Below, piece by piece: positions 26,438 to 35,283 of a stretch of DNA of 47,406 nt (its first letter is position 1; every line of letters begins with the position of its first letter). This stretch comes from Gemmatimonadales bacterium. Lineage in GTDB: Bacteria; Gemmatimonadota; Gemmatimonadetes; Palauibacterales; Palauibacteraceae. The DNA lies in contig VXOJ01000047.1 in assembly GCA_009840115.1 (NCBI GenBank), positions 1 through 47,406 on the forward strand, given 5' to 3'. The notes under the pieces were generated by a model. It searched no databases, was not told where the DNA came from, and worked only from the letters and a program-made list of their open reading frames with translations. Made by a program: the position numbers and the translations under genes.

Positions 26438-27603
26438 TGGAACGACCGAATAAGGCACTCGGCTGCCAGAAGCGTCGGTTCGCGCTCGACGAAGGCGAAC
26501 ACTTCCTCAACTGCGCCTACCTCGGGCCCCTCCCGCGCTCGGTCGCCGAGGCGGGGATGGAGGGAATCCGCCGCAAGTGCTCGCCGACCCCCTTCCCGAG
26601 CGAGCGGTTCTTCACGGACTGCGATCGCGCCCGGGACCGCTTCGGGCGCCTCGTAAACGCGCCGCCGGAGCGGATCGCGCTCGCACCTTCCGCGTCCTAC
26701 GGCATCGAAGTCGCGGCCCGGAATCTCCCGCTCGAACGGGGACAGAACATCGTCGTCCTCGGCGAGCAGTTCCCGAGCAACGTCTACACGTGGCGGCGCC
26801 GCGCGGCGGCCCACGGCTGCGAAGTCCGAACCGTGGACCGCCCCGGGCCGCCCCCGTCCGCCGCGCTCTGGAACGAGCGGCTGCTCGAGGCGATCGGCCC
26901 GGAGACCGCCGTCGTCGCTCTCCCGCACTGCCACTGGACGGACGGTACCCGGATCGACCTCGAGGCGGCGGGGGAGCGGGCGCGCGAAGTCGGCGCCGCG
27001 CTCGTCATCGACGGCTCGCAGTCCATCGGCGCCGTACCGTTCGACGTAGAGCGCTTTCGGCCCGACGCGTTGATCACCGTCGGGTACAAGTGGCTCCTGG
27101 GGCCCTATTCGACCGCGTTCGGGTACTACGGTCCCCGCTTCGACGACGGTACGCCGCTCGAGGAAACATGGATCTCGCGCCGCGGTTCCGAGGACTTTCA
27201 GGGTCTTGTCGACTATACCGACGAATACAGGGGAGGGGCCGCCCGCTATGACGTCGGCCAGACATCCAATTTCATCCTCGTGCCGATGCTCGTCGAGGCG
27301 CTGGACCTGATTCTCGACTGGGACCCCGCGCGCATCCTCGACTATTGCCGCGCCCTCCTGTCCGGCCTCGCGGATGAACTGCGCCTCCGCGGCTGGGCGA
27401 TCGAGGACGACGAGTGGCGAACGGGGAACATCCTCGGCGTCCGCCTGCCCGCGGGCTGCGATCTCGCCGAGGTGGACGCCCGCCTCGCCGAGGCCCGCGT
27501 CTACGCCTCCCTGCGCGGCGATGCCCTGCGCGTCTCGCCGAACGTCTACAACGAACCACGCGACATCGACGCCCTCCGCCGGGTACTGGCGATCTACGGC
27601 TAG
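26434..27603 (+). CDS. Class V PLP-dependent aminotransferase
   Basis: A 389-residue fold-type I PLP enzyme of the cysteine desulfurase/isopenicillin-N-epimerase/kynureninase group. The cofactor aspartate is D193 (LVIDGSQSIGAV) and the Schiff-base lysine is K219 (VGYKWLLGP). FLNCAYLGPLP at the N-terminus and YDVGQTSNFILVPML towards the C-terminus resemble the 'aminotransferase class V-fold' proteins of uncertain role. The Cys-containing active loop of IscS/SufS is not evident, so desulfurase activity is unlikely. ATG 26434 overlaps the menE stop (ATGA); ATG 26437 is an alternative with better spacing to 'gagagg'. It sits at the end of the menaquinone block but has no known role in that pathway. 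Confidence 0.85.
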   Translation: MMERPNKALGCQKRRFALDEGEHFLNCAYLGPLPRSVAEAGMEGIRRKCSPTPFPSERFFTDCDRARDRFGRLVNAPPERIALAPSASYGIEVAARNLPLERGQNIVVLGEQFPSNVYTWRRRAAAHGCEVRTVDRPGPPPSAALWNERLLEAIGPETAVVALPHCHWTDGTRIDLEAAGERAREVGAALVIDGSQSIGAVPFDVERFRPDALITVGYKWLLGPYSTAFGYYGPRFDDGTPLEETWISRRGSEDFQGLVDYTDEYRGGAARYDVGQTSNFILVPMLVEALDLILDWDPARILDYCRALLSGLADELRLRGWAIEDDEWRTGNILGVRLPAGCDLAEVDARLAEARVYASLRGDALRVSPNVYNEPRDIDALRRVLAIYG

Positions 27604-27618
27604 AGTGTGGTACCGGCC

Positions 27619-30600
27619 TCAGCCCGGGTGTCGCGGGAGGCCGGGCACGACTTCCAGCCTGTCGCCTTCCGACCGTGACGACGTCGGGAGCGTACCGGTC
27701 AGGTTGCGGACGATGCTGCGGACGCGGCCGGTGAGGCGGTCGATGATCAGCGCGGCGCGACCTCCGCGAGCCCGGTCCACTGACGTCGATCCTTCCGGGC
27801 CGCTCAGCGTGAGGTGATCCAGCGTCTCCGCCCAGGCGGGGTCGAAGGGGATCGCGAACGTGAACGCGCGGCTCTCATCATCGATCCCGTGCGCGACCGG
27901 AGTCGGCGTAAAGCCGAGTGAGAACAGGCTCCGCCCCGCCGCATCGCGGCCCGACAGGCGGTACGGGCCGCCCGACGAGGGAAGGCGCGGGGCCGTCGGA
28001 TATACGAAGGCGGGCTCCAGCCGAAGTTCGCCCGCGTCGACCCCGCCCCAGAGAAGGAGCATGTCGCCCCGCCCGCCCCGCCGATCCGCCGCGGGTGCCG
28101 ACGCCGGAATCCCGGCACCGCCGTCCCCCGCGAGGCGGAACTCCAGCATCTTCGTGAAGCTGTAGTCGCTGATCCACTGGGGATAGCAGTAGGACATCAG
28201 GTCCCGGTATCCCTCCGGGCTGAACAGATGCCCCAGGCCCGGCCCGCCGTCCCCACCGTCTTCGTCGCCATCCCCGAAGTCGTGACCCCACACCCCGATG
28301 CGGCCATCCGGCCACGGATAGTCGGGATCCACCGTCCCCGGGTCCGTGACGGGCTCGTCGCAGGGCGTGTGTGGGCGCCCGAGGTTGTGCCCCAACTCGT
28401 GCGCGAACACGAGGCGGAGACGACCCGTCCTCTGCAGCAGGCCGTCCGGACCGTGTGAGGCCGTGAGGGAGCTTTGCCCGCCCAGCATCCCCAGACCGTC
28501 GATCCAGTACGCATCGGGGTGCCGCGAGCGCGGTTTCGGAACGCCGAAGATCCCGGTGTAATGCTCCCGGGGGTCCTCCGCCTCCATCAGCCGGAGCAGT
28601 TCGATCTCACGGATGAGGCCGACGACCCCCGCCTCCGAGGTGTCCGCCCACGTGTGGTAGGGTTCGCGGAGCGCCACGTGCAGGTCGCCGACCGGCAGGA
28701 CCGTGCGGGCGTAACGCAGCACGCTCCGACCCGCGTCCGAGCCCGCCCCCGTGGCCGCCGCCGCGAGTTCGCCCGCGAACGCCGCCACGCGCGGATTCAC
28801 GTCCCTGTTTTCCTCCGAATGGTACTGCACGGGAACGAGGGTCACGCGCAGCGGGGGCATCCGCCGAACGTCGATGTCGTACGGGCCCTCCGCCGGGAAC
28901 CGGGACCGACTCGAGGGGGTCAGGGGGAGCGCGCCGTCCGGATCGAGTTCCACGACCATGCTCAGGCCCGGCTGCAGCACGCGGCCCGGTACGACGGCGT
29001 TGAAGGACCTTTCGAGTCGGCTCTCGTCGACGGCGAGCGGGATCCCTCCACCGGGGGGGTCGAGCTCCGTCCGGTACGTCTCCGCTCCGTCATGGAAGAA
29101 GGTCGCGGTGGCTTCCGGCCGGAAGCCGTTGACTTCGTCCGCGGTCGCGAAGACGCGAAGGAGGGCGCGCCGGTTCGCCACCAGCGGTACGCCGCCCGCC
29201 CGGTCCTGGGCCGCCTGCGTGAGATACGCATGGGGCACGGACAGCGTGACGGAAGCGGGGTTGGACACGACGAGCGGGTCCCCCGCGACGAGATCGAAAC
29301 CGTCGCAACGATCCGCGCAGGCTTCGGCCAGCGCCTCTTCCGTGCCGACGGTGACGGAGACCGGGGCATCGGCGGCGTCGCCGCGCGTGAGCCTCACGGC
29401 GGCGCTCGCCGTGGTGCCCGCCCGTACCAGGACGGAGTCGAAGGAGAGCGTCCCCCCATTGGCGAGGAGGGGCAGCCGGACATCGAAGGGGGCGCCCTCC
29501 AGTATCCGGGCCTCGATCGTGGCGGGACCCGGAGCCGTCGGGTCCTCGTGGTCCGTTCGAACGAGCCGCACGGGGAAGGCGAAGGCGGTCTCGTTTCCCC
29601 CCAGAGTCAACCGTTCCAGGCTCCGAAGGCCCGTCAGCGCGCCCGGGGGCAGGGCGCTCAGTTCGTTATCCTGCAGAAACAGCTCCCTAAGGCCGGCGAG
29701 GTCGCCGAATACGCCCGGCGGCAGCGCCCGCAGCCGGTTGTCGACCAGGGAGAGCCATTCGAGCCTTCGGAGGCCCGCGAACACGCCCGGCGGCAGGTCG
29801 GCGATCAGGTTTCCCGCGAGATTGAGCACTTCCAGACTGGAGAGATCGGAGAACGCTCCGGGGGGAAGGGCTCCCAGCCGGTAGTCCTGGAGCGAGAGCC
29901 ATTCCAGGCCCGAAAGGGCGCTCAGGTCGGCCGGGCGCAGTCCGCCGCGGACGGCTCCGGTTCCAGTCTCGGGGCCGGGTTCCCGCGGCCTGATCGTCAG
30001 GGAGCGGAGTTCGGCCAGCGCCTGGCCATCGGGGGCGGTGCAGTCGTCGGCCCGGAGCCCGCGCACGATCGCGTCGCGCACGGGGGCCGTCCGGTCGCAC
30101 ACTCCCTCCCGGATGACCACGGCCGCGCTCGAAGGAGGGGCGAGCACGAAGCCGCTCCCGGTCGCGGGCCGACCGAGGGCAAGGGTGAGGACTTCCCGGG
30201 GCGGCTCGATCTCATCGTCGTCGGCGATGCGGATCTCGATGAAGGCGCCGCTCGCTCCCGCGGGGACTTCGACCTCGCCCTCGCCCGCGTCCAGCACGTC
30301 CGCCGAATCCGCGTCGGCCGTCAGCCGCGTGTCATCCACTCCCAGCGAATAGCGCACGGTCAGCGGCGCCGCCGCCGCCTCGTCGAGCACGACTTCGACG
30401 CGGGCGGTGCCGCCCTCCCGCGCCTGCGCCACGCCGAGCGAGAGTGCGAGGCCGGCCCCGACCGTCGCCTCGAAGCGCTGCGCGACCGAAAGCCCGCCGC
30501 CGTCGCGGGCCGTCACCTCCACCGTCGCGGACCCCGCAGCGACCCCTTCCACCGTCACCCGATCTCCGCCAACCGTCACGCGGGCGACGCCGGCGTCGAG

Positions 30601-30843
30601 GGATCTCGCGGCGAATGTCAGCGCATCGCCGTCCGGATCCCGGAACCAGGGGGCCGCGTCGATGACCGCCGGATGCCCGAGCCGCACATCGAGGTCGGGC
30701 ACGGCGTCCACCGCCACCGGGCTCCGGTTTTGTGGGGGCTCAGGCGGCGTGACTTCCGTTCGGCACGCGCCCACCCACACGGCGGCGCCCGCGAGTGCGA
30801 CCGCGGCGGAGCGCGTTCCGAACCGGCGCCGGCGACGAACCAC
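27619..30843 (-). CDS. Large lipoprotein with Ig-like, Calx-beta-like, leucine-rich-repeat and metzincin-type metalloprotease domains
   Basis: A 1074-residue putative surface lipoprotein. The basic N-terminus and hydrophobic stretch end in WVGAC, a lipobox at about residue 27. Residues 40-130 look Ig/cadherin-like (WFRDPDGDALTFAARS). Residues 130-235 resemble a Calx-beta unit (DDDEIEPPREVLTLAL). About 275-415 hold leucine-rich repeats of the LPPGVFAGLRRLEWLSL type. After a long beta-rich region comes the zinc site HELGHNLGRPH at 815-825, matching HExxHxxGxxH, with M883 in DLMSYCYP as a possible Met-turn. E816 would be the catalytic base. These features predict a secreted zinc endopeptidase of the metzincin clan; substrate unknown. 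It is the last gene of a minus-strand run, five bases after the AstE-like gene, and convergent with the aminotransferase. Confidence 0.82.
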   Translation of the reverse strand: MVRRRRRFGTRSAAVALAGAAVWVGACRTEVTPPEPPQNRSPVAVDAVPDLDVRLGHPAVIDAAPWFRDPDGDALTFAARSLDAGVARVTVGGDRVTVEGVAAGSATVEVTARDGGGLSVAQRFEATVGAGLALSLGVAQAREGGTARVEVVLDEAAAAPLTVRYSLGVDDTRLTADADSADVLDAGEGEVEVPAGASGAFIEIRIADDDEIEPPREVLTLALGRPATGSGFVLAPPSSAAVVIREGVCDRTAPVRDAIVRGLRADDCTAPDGQALAELRSLTIRPREPGPETGTGAVRGGLRPADLSALSGLEWLSLQDYRLGALPPGAFSDLSSLEVLNLAGNLIADLPPGVFAGLRRLEWLSLVDNRLRALPPGVFGDLAGLRELFLQDNELSALPPGALTGLRSLERLTLGGNETAFAFPVRLVRTDHEDPTAPGPATIEARILEGAPFDVRLPLLANGGTLSFDSVLVRAGTTASAAVRLTRGDAADAPVSVTVGTEEALAEACADRCDGFDLVAGDPLVVSNPASVTLSVPHAYLTQAAQDRAGGVPLVANRRALLRVFATADEVNGFRPEATATFFHDGAETYRTELDPPGGGIPLAVDESRLERSFNAVVPGRVLQPGLSMVVELDPDGALPLTPSSRSRFPAEGPYDIDVRRMPPLRVTLVPVQYHSEENRDVNPRVAAFAGELAAAATGAGSDAGRSVLRYARTVLPVGDLHVALREPYHTWADTSEAGVVGLIREIELLRLMEAEDPREHYTGIFGVPKPRSRHPDAYWIDGLGMLGGQSSLTASHGPDGLLQRTGRLRLVFAHELGHNLGRPHTPCDEPVTDPGTVDPDYPWPDGRIGVWGHDFGDGDEDGGDGGPGLGHLFSPEGYRDLMSYCYPQWISDYSFTKMLEFRLAGDGGAGIPASAPAADRRGGRGDMLLLWGGVDAGELRLEPAFVYPTAPRLPSSGGPYRLSGRDAAGRSLFSLGFTPTPVAHGIDDESRAFTFAIPFDPAWAETLDHLTLSGPEGSTSVDRARGGRAALIIDRLTGRVRSIVRNLTGTLPTSSRSEGDRLEVVPGLPRHPG

Positions 30844-30848
30844 GGTCG

Positions 30849-32087
30849 CTAACCGCCCGTGGACGCAGACTCCGGTTGGCGGGCGGGCCCTTCCTGGCGT
30901 CGCACCATCACCGCCCCGCCGCTCTCGCCGCGGGCGGTGAACCCCATGAGGTGGAGGAGCCCGATCACCCCCCGGTTGCGGGCCCAGCGCGCCACGACGA
31001 CGGCGTCGCTACGCGCGGGATGCGGCCGTACGCCCGGAAGCCAAGTGGCCGCGCGATCCGCACCGGCCGTTCGCAGAAGCCGGGACACCGTCAGCCACTC
31101 GGCAGCGCGCTGCCGGACGATGAAGAAACCGTCGTCGCCTTGTCGCTGGTAGAGCGGGAGGAAGACGCGGCCTGCAAACGCCGTCCGCACCGGTCCGGTC
31201 CGGTCCGCGCCGAGTTCCTGCCCCGCCTCGACCACGTCGAAGTTCCTGAACCCCGGATGCATCCGGAATTCGTCCTCCTCCGAGACAACGTGGCGATAGC
31301 GGACATCCAGTACTCTCGGCAAGCCTTCTGCGCGGCGAGCGAGGCGCGCCCTCAGGTCGCCCGGGCCCGGCGCGCTTCCTTCCTCGATCAGTCCGAGGGT
31401 CTCAAGCAGGATCCACACGGCCTCCTCGTGCACTTCGATGGACGACGCGGCCTCGTGCTGCCCCGCTTCGATGCCGATGTTGGCCCAGCCCAGGCGGTCG
31501 AAGTAGTGGAGCATGGCGCCATCGATCTGCTCTTCCAGTCCCAGAACCACTGGGACCGGAAGGCGGAGTGCGAGTGCCCGGTTCTGAAGCGTGTCTCCAA
31601 GCGTCGTGAAAGGCGCGCTTTCCGATGATGTGGTATGAAGGTCAAGGACGTGGATGGGCCCGCGCGCGCGCCGGTCTTCCGCGCGGAAGGCGGCCAGAAG
31701 ATCCCGCTGCTCCGCCAGCTCGGCGCTCCCCACGATCGGTCCCCCGTCGCCTTCCGGCGCCGACTCCCCGGACCGGAGCGACTCCAGTACCGCGTCCACG
31801 CGCTCGCGTTGCCACACGCGGTTGAGATCCTCGTCGATGAACCGCGTGCCTGCTCTGCGCGCCTGAAGGTTGCCACGGAGTCCGACCAGGTCCCCGTGCA
31901 TCCGAAACCGGTTCGACGAGAGCACGTCCAATACCCGTTCCAGCGCTGCGATACCCGCCGGTTCGTTTCCGTGCAGCGAGGCGATACAGATGACGAGCGG
32001 ACCAGGCTCGGCGCCCCGGTACGCGCCGATCCGTCGTCCCTGGTCTCCGGGCTCCTCGATGACCCTCGAGGACATCCTGTGGTTCAC
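30849..32087 (-). CDS. Succinylglutamate desuccinylase/aspartoacylase (AstE/AspA) family zinc hydrolase
   Basis: A 412-residue member of the AstE/AspA branch of the M14 carboxypeptidase fold. The zinc ligands are visible: H39 and E42 in SLHGNEPAG, and H151 in LDLHTT. The substrate arginine-asparagine region is RGNLQARRAGTRFIDEDLNR, and IGIEAGQHE supplies the later glutamate. Members hydrolyse N-acyl amino acids such as N-succinylglutamate or N-acetylaspartate, or deacylate related amides. No arginine succinyltransferase genes are adjacent, so AstE itself is not supported and the substrate is open. The GTG start (32085-32087) overlaps the stop of the dehydratase gene as GTGA; ATG 32075 is an alternative. 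No signal peptide. Confidence 0.87.
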   Translation of the reverse strand: MNHRMSSRVIEEPGDQGRRIGAYRGAEPGPLVICIASLHGNEPAGIAALERVLDVLSSNRFRMHGDLVGLRGNLQARRAGTRFIDEDLNRVWQRERVDAVLESLRSGESAPEGDGGPIVGSAELAEQRDLLAAFRAEDRRARGPIHVLDLHTTSSESAPFTTLGDTLQNRALALRLPVPVVLGLEEQIDGAMLHYFDRLGWANIGIEAGQHEAASSIEVHEEAVWILLETLGLIEEGSAPGPGDLRARLARRAEGLPRVLDVRYRHVVSEEDEFRMHPGFRNFDVVEAGQELGADRTGPVRTAFAGRVFLPLYQRQGDDGFFIVRQRAAEWLTVSRLLRTAGADRAATWLPGVRPHPARSDAVVVARWARNRGVIGLLHLMGFTARGESGGAVMVRRQEGPARQPESASTGG

Positions 32088-32428
32088 GCCCGCGGTCGGT
32101 GCAGCGATTCCGCCTTCGCCGCGAACACGAAGTCACTCTCCGTGAGCCCGTCGATCTTGTGCGTCCAGATCCGAACGACGACCCGTCCCCACGCGAGGAA
32201 CAGGTCCGGATGATGGTTCTGCTCCTCCGCCATCCCGCCCACGCGATTCACGAAGTCGAGCGCCGTCACGAAGTCGGGGAAGCGGTACTCCTTCTCGAGG
32301 TGGTGGCCGTCCACCACCCGCCAGTCGGCCCCGAGTTCTTCCGCAAGCGCGTCCAGGGCCGCTCCCTCCAGGGGTGGAACGCCGCCTCGACAGGGGATGC
32401 ACTGCTGCTGCGCGAGCGGTATCGACAT
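32084..32428 (-). CDS. 4a-Hydroxytetrahydrobiopterin dehydratase (pterin-4a-carbinolamine dehydratase)
   Basis: A 114-residue protein with the family's EXXXHHP motif (E68 to P74, EEQNHHP) followed by the conserved VVVRIWTHKIDGLTESDFVFAAK stretch, shown here in part. The enzyme dehydrates 4a-hydroxytetrahydropterin, recycling the cofactor of aromatic amino acid hydroxylases. No phenylalanine hydroxylase is in the window. In many bacteria the protein is found without hydroxylases and may have a role in molybdopterin or folate metabolism. Two N-terminal cysteines (C10, C13) belong to a short extension. The gene overlaps the downstream hydrolase by four bases and follows the peroxiredoxin by 35. 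Confidence 0.93.
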   Translation of the reverse strand: MSIPLAQQQCIPCRGGVPPLEGAALDALAEELGADWRVVDGHHLEKEYRFPDFVTALDFVNRVGGMAEEQNHHPDLFLAWGRVVVRIWTHKIDGLTESDFVFAAKAESLHRPRA

Positions 32429-32463
32429 CGGATCGTCTCCGTGGCTGCGGTTTGTCTCTGTCC

Positions 32464-32946
32464 TCAGGGCGCGTCGGCCACCGCTTGCAGGAGTGCCTCA
32501 TAGTCGGGCTCCACGCCCGCGTCCTCCGACACCCATGCATACGCTACCCGGCCGTCCCTTCCGATCACGAACGCCGACCGCTTGGAGACGCCCCGGAACC
32601 CGTGAAACTCCTCGTAAAGCACGCCCCAGTCACGCGAAACCGTGCGGTTGAAGTCGGAGAGGATGGGGAAGGGGATGCTCTCCTCCGCCCGAAAACGGGA
32701 CGTGACGAACGGGCTGTCGACGGAGATCGCGAACACGGTGGCGTCGAGCGACGCGTAGGCGCTCCACTCATCCCGGAGCCGGCACATCTCCGCCGTGCAG
32801 ACCGAGGTGAAGGCGAGGGGGAAGAAGAGGAGCACGACCCGGTCGCGGCCGAGGTGGTCCCCCAGATCGATCGTTCCTCCGGCTTCGTAGGGCAGCGTGA
32901 ACGGCTCCACACGGTCGCCGACCGAGACCTTCTTGCTGGAAGTCAT
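32464..32946 (-). CDS. Peroxiredoxin, Bcp/PrxQ-like thiol peroxidase
   Basis: A 160-residue thioredoxin-fold peroxidase. The peroxidatic cysteine is C50 in FFPLAFTSVCTAEM, with the conserved Pro and Thr just before it. A second cysteine, C55, lies five residues on, the spacing used by atypical two-Cys Bcp/PrxQ enzymes for an intramolecular disulfide. FAISVDSPFVTSRF and PILSDFNRTVSRDWGVL are further family signatures. It reduces hydrogen peroxide and organic hydroperoxides with thioredoxin. The motif resembles both Bcp and AhpE; the C-x4-C spacing favours Bcp. The DUF2207 stop at 32948 is immediately upstream (one base between), so the two genes are probably co-transcribed. Confidence 0.93.
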   Translation of the reverse strand: MTSSKKVSVGDRVEPFTLPYEAGGTIDLGDHLGRDRVVLLFFPLAFTSVCTAEMCRLRDEWSAYASLDATVFAISVDSPFVTSRFRAEESIPFPILSDFNRTVSRDWGVLYEEFHGFRGVSKRSAFVIGRDGRVAYAWVSEDAGVEPDYEALLQAVADAP

Positions 32947-32947
32947 G

Positions 32948-34720
32948 TCAGAATGCGCCTCCTCTACCTCCGCCGAAGCCGCCGCCCGAAAATCCGCCGC
33001 CCCCGGAAATACCGCCGCCCGAGAAGCTCGATGCCTGGGCGCTGCGCGGCGCGGACTGCATCACGCTGTGCGTCTCCGCGGACATGGTGTTCAGGTTCGA
33101 GACCAGGATGTGAGAGTTGAACGTCGAAAGAGCGTGCCCATGATACCAGTCCGGCGGTTCGCGATACAGGTCCCGGAAGGCCCGCGCCCACTGCCCCGCG
33201 ACGCCGAGCGCCATGGCGTACGGAAGACACTCCTCGAACATCTCCGGACCCGAGATCTTCCGCCTGTAGCGGTCGGATTCGACCCGCGTGAGGAATTCCT
33301 CGAACCCCTTCACCTGCCGCAGCAGCTCCGTGCCCTTCTTCGTGCGCGCCGGCATGAAGAGTCCGAAAACCACGATGACGAACGCGGATGCGATGGCCGC
33401 CCCGAGTACGGCCCCCATCGCCAGCGGAAGCACGGCCTGGGCGAGCAGCCCGCCGAAGAAGATCACGATGCCGACCAGGAACCCCAGACCCACGTATTTT
33501 CCGGCGACGATGGTCGGCGATTCCGTGTACACGCCGTGCTCGATGAGCGTCGCCAGCAACTCCGACTTCAGTTCCGGGAGATCCTTGTAGAAGCGGTCCT
33601 TGAGGTCCGAGAGCCGCCGGGTCCTCCGCCCCCCGAACACCGCTCGCAGGAGCGCGCTTTCGTGCGGAGCCAGGCGGTCGCCAGCGTTGTCCCGTCGCTC
33701 GAAGGTGTAGTCCTTCTCCTCGCGTTCCTCGATCGTCAGGTGCCCCCGCACGGCGAGGTCGATCAGCGTCGCCGTGATGTCGCGCAGGTCCGCCCGGTTG
33801 TCGACGATGACGCCGACCTCGGCGGGCGTCAGATCGCCGGGCGGCTCGTAGCGCGGCTCGATCGAGCCGATTTCGGGGTCGCGCCCCCGCTCGTTCCAGC
33901 GCCGGTACATGAAGGCGAGGACGAAGAACGGCAGGAAGAGCGGCCAGTTATCGGACAGGTACATGCCGGCGCGGTCCATCGCCGTGGGCCGCCGCACGGC
34001 GCCGGCATTCCAACCGATCCCGATCGTCAGACCTTCCCGGAAGCCGAGCGGCCGGTCGGTTCGCACGTCGACCCGCGTGCCCGTGACGTCGACCGTCGCG
34101 TCCCGGCCCGTGGCGCCGTACCCCCCGGTGAAGGCGTGGGCGCGCACGCCCCCGACGGCTTGCGGAAGCCTCACCGTCGCGCTCGCCGTTTCGATCGGGA
34201 CCGGCCATTCGGTCCCCGTCACGTTCCAGTACAGTTCGTCGTACGCGTCGACGATGCCGTCTTCGCCCTCATCCGCCTCGAAGAAGCGGAGCCCGTTCGT
34301 CACGCCGTAGGAGAGTCGGACCGTGCGCACCGTGTCGACGGCGCCGGGCACCCAGATTTTCGTGTTCAGGTAGTCCCCATCGCGCTCCGTCTCGTAGCGC
34401 AGCGGATTCCCGTCCGCGTCCGTCACCGCCTCCACCGAAAGGCGCAGCTTGCGGCGGAACCCGTTGATCCGGTCCTCGACGCGAATCGTCCGGTAGATTC
34501 CGTTGTAGCTTCCGTTGAACCGGGGCCGGATCGTTTCGGTCACCTCGATAGCCCCGCTCTCCAGCACCCGGATGTCGGCGTGGAACTCCTCGATGCGCCA
34601 GGAGCGCTCCTGCGCGGCCGCCGGGGAGAGGAAGAGACAGAGGACGCCGGCCGTGGCGCCTGCCAGCACGGCGGCTCGGGCCGCCGCCTCCGCGGCGCGT
34701 CGCGGACGCCGGAGCTTCAC
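32948..34720 (-). CDS. DUF2207 membrane protein with Gly-rich C-terminus
   Basis: A 590-residue protein. A signal peptide (about 1-36, ending SPAAAQE) leads into the DUF2207 beta-rich extracytoplasmic domain: IEEFHADIRVLESGAIEVTETIRPRF, with YNGIYRTI. A transmembrane helix lies near residues 250-268 (WPLFLPFFVLAFMY). A cytoplasmic region with helix-turn-helix-like content follows, then a pair of hydrophobic helices at about 410-455. The C-terminus is a run of Gly/Ser/Phe (FSGGGISGGGGF...RGGAF). DUF2207 proteins are commonly encoded beside lemA, as here (four-base overlap). Their biochemical role is unknown; an envelope-stress or membrane-quality function is often suggested. The Gly-rich tail resembles that of TPM-domain proteins. 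Confidence 0.88.
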   Translation of the reverse strand: MKLRRPRRAAEAAARAAVLAGATAGVLCLFLSPAAAQERSWRIEEFHADIRVLESGAIEVTETIRPRFNGSYNGIYRTIRVEDRINGFRRKLRLSVEAVTDADGNPLRYETERDGDYLNTKIWVPGAVDTVRTVRLSYGVTNGLRFFEADEGEDGIVDAYDELYWNVTGTEWPVPIETASATVRLPQAVGGVRAHAFTGGYGATGRDATVDVTGTRVDVRTDRPLGFREGLTIGIGWNAGAVRRPTAMDRAGMYLSDNWPLFLPFFVLAFMYRRWNERGRDPEIGSIEPRYEPPGDLTPAEVGVIVDNRADLRDITATLIDLAVRGHLTIEEREEKDYTFERRDNAGDRLAPHESALLRAVFGGRRTRRLSDLKDRFYKDLPELKSELLATLIEHGVYTESPTIVAGKYVGLGFLVGIVIFFGGLLAQAVLPLAMGAVLGAAIASAFVIVVFGLFMPARTKKGTELLRQVKGFEEFLTRVESDRYRRKISGPEMFEECLPYAMALGVAGQWARAFRDLYREPPDWYHGHALSTFNSHILVSNLNTMSAETHSVMQSAPRSAQASSFSGGGISGGGGFSGGGFGGGRGGAF

Positions 34721-35265
34721 GAGAACGCCACCCGCGGCCCCTCGCGCTGCCGCTCGTCGTCGAGCGAGAAGAACTCCCGGCGTGTGTGGCCGAACGGCCC
34801 GGCGAGCAGATTCGTGGGGAAGACCTGTACCTTCGTGTTGTAGTCCCGGACGACGGCGTTGTAGTAGCGCCGCGCGTTCTGCACCGCCTCCTCGATCTCA
34901 TCGAGGGAGCGCTGGAAGTCCGTGAACGCCTCGACTCCCCGCAGCCGGGGGTAGGCCTCCGAGAGCGCGAAGAGCCTCCCGAGCGCCCCCGCGAGCGCGC
35001 CCTCCGCCGCACCCGCTTCGGCGGGCCCCCGCGCGCCCATGGCCCGGTTCCTCGCCTCGACCACGGCCTCGAGGGTCTCGCGTTCGTGGCCCGCGGATGC
35101 CTCGACGGTTTCCATGAGGTTGGGGATGAGGTCCCAGCGGCGCCTGAGCTGGACATCGATGTCGGCCCAGGCGCCGTTCACGCGTACGCGCAGCCGCACG
35201 AGGCTGTTGTACATGCCGATGACGATGAAGGCGACCGCCGCGAGTATGATCAGGAACCACAACAT
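34717..35265 (-). CDS. LemA family protein
   Basis: A 182-residue protein with an N-terminal transmembrane helix (about 2-22, LWFLIILAAVAFIVIGMYNSLV). The LemA core follows: VNGAWADIDVQLRRRWDLIPNLMETV, HERETLEAVVEARNRAM, AYPRLRGVEAFTDFQRSLDEIE and the terminal ARRYYNAVVRDYNTKVQVFPTNLLAG signature, each partly quoted. The fold is a helical bundle on the outer side of the cytoplasmic membrane with a very short N-terminus. Biochemical function is not established. The stop overlaps the DUF2207 start by four bases, a pairing seen widely, and the EVE gene lies 18 bases upstream. Confidence 0.93.
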   Translation of the reverse strand: MLWFLIILAAVAFIVIGMYNSLVRLRVRVNGAWADIDVQLRRRWDLIPNLMETVEASAGHERETLEAVVEARNRAMGARGPAEAGAAEGALAGALGRLFALSEAYPRLRGVEAFTDFQRSLDEIEEAVQNARRYYNAVVRDYNTKVQVFPTNLLAGPFGHTRREFFSLDDERQREGPRVAFS

Positions 35266-35283
35266 GACCTGCCTCTGTTCTCC

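Noticed and set aside
28474..30852. A 792-codon plus-strand frame opposite the LRR metalloprotease
   Set aside because: Shadow of the minus-strand gene; Arg/Gly/Glu-rich composition, no recognisable domain, while the minus-strand product has a lipobox, LRRs and a zinc site.
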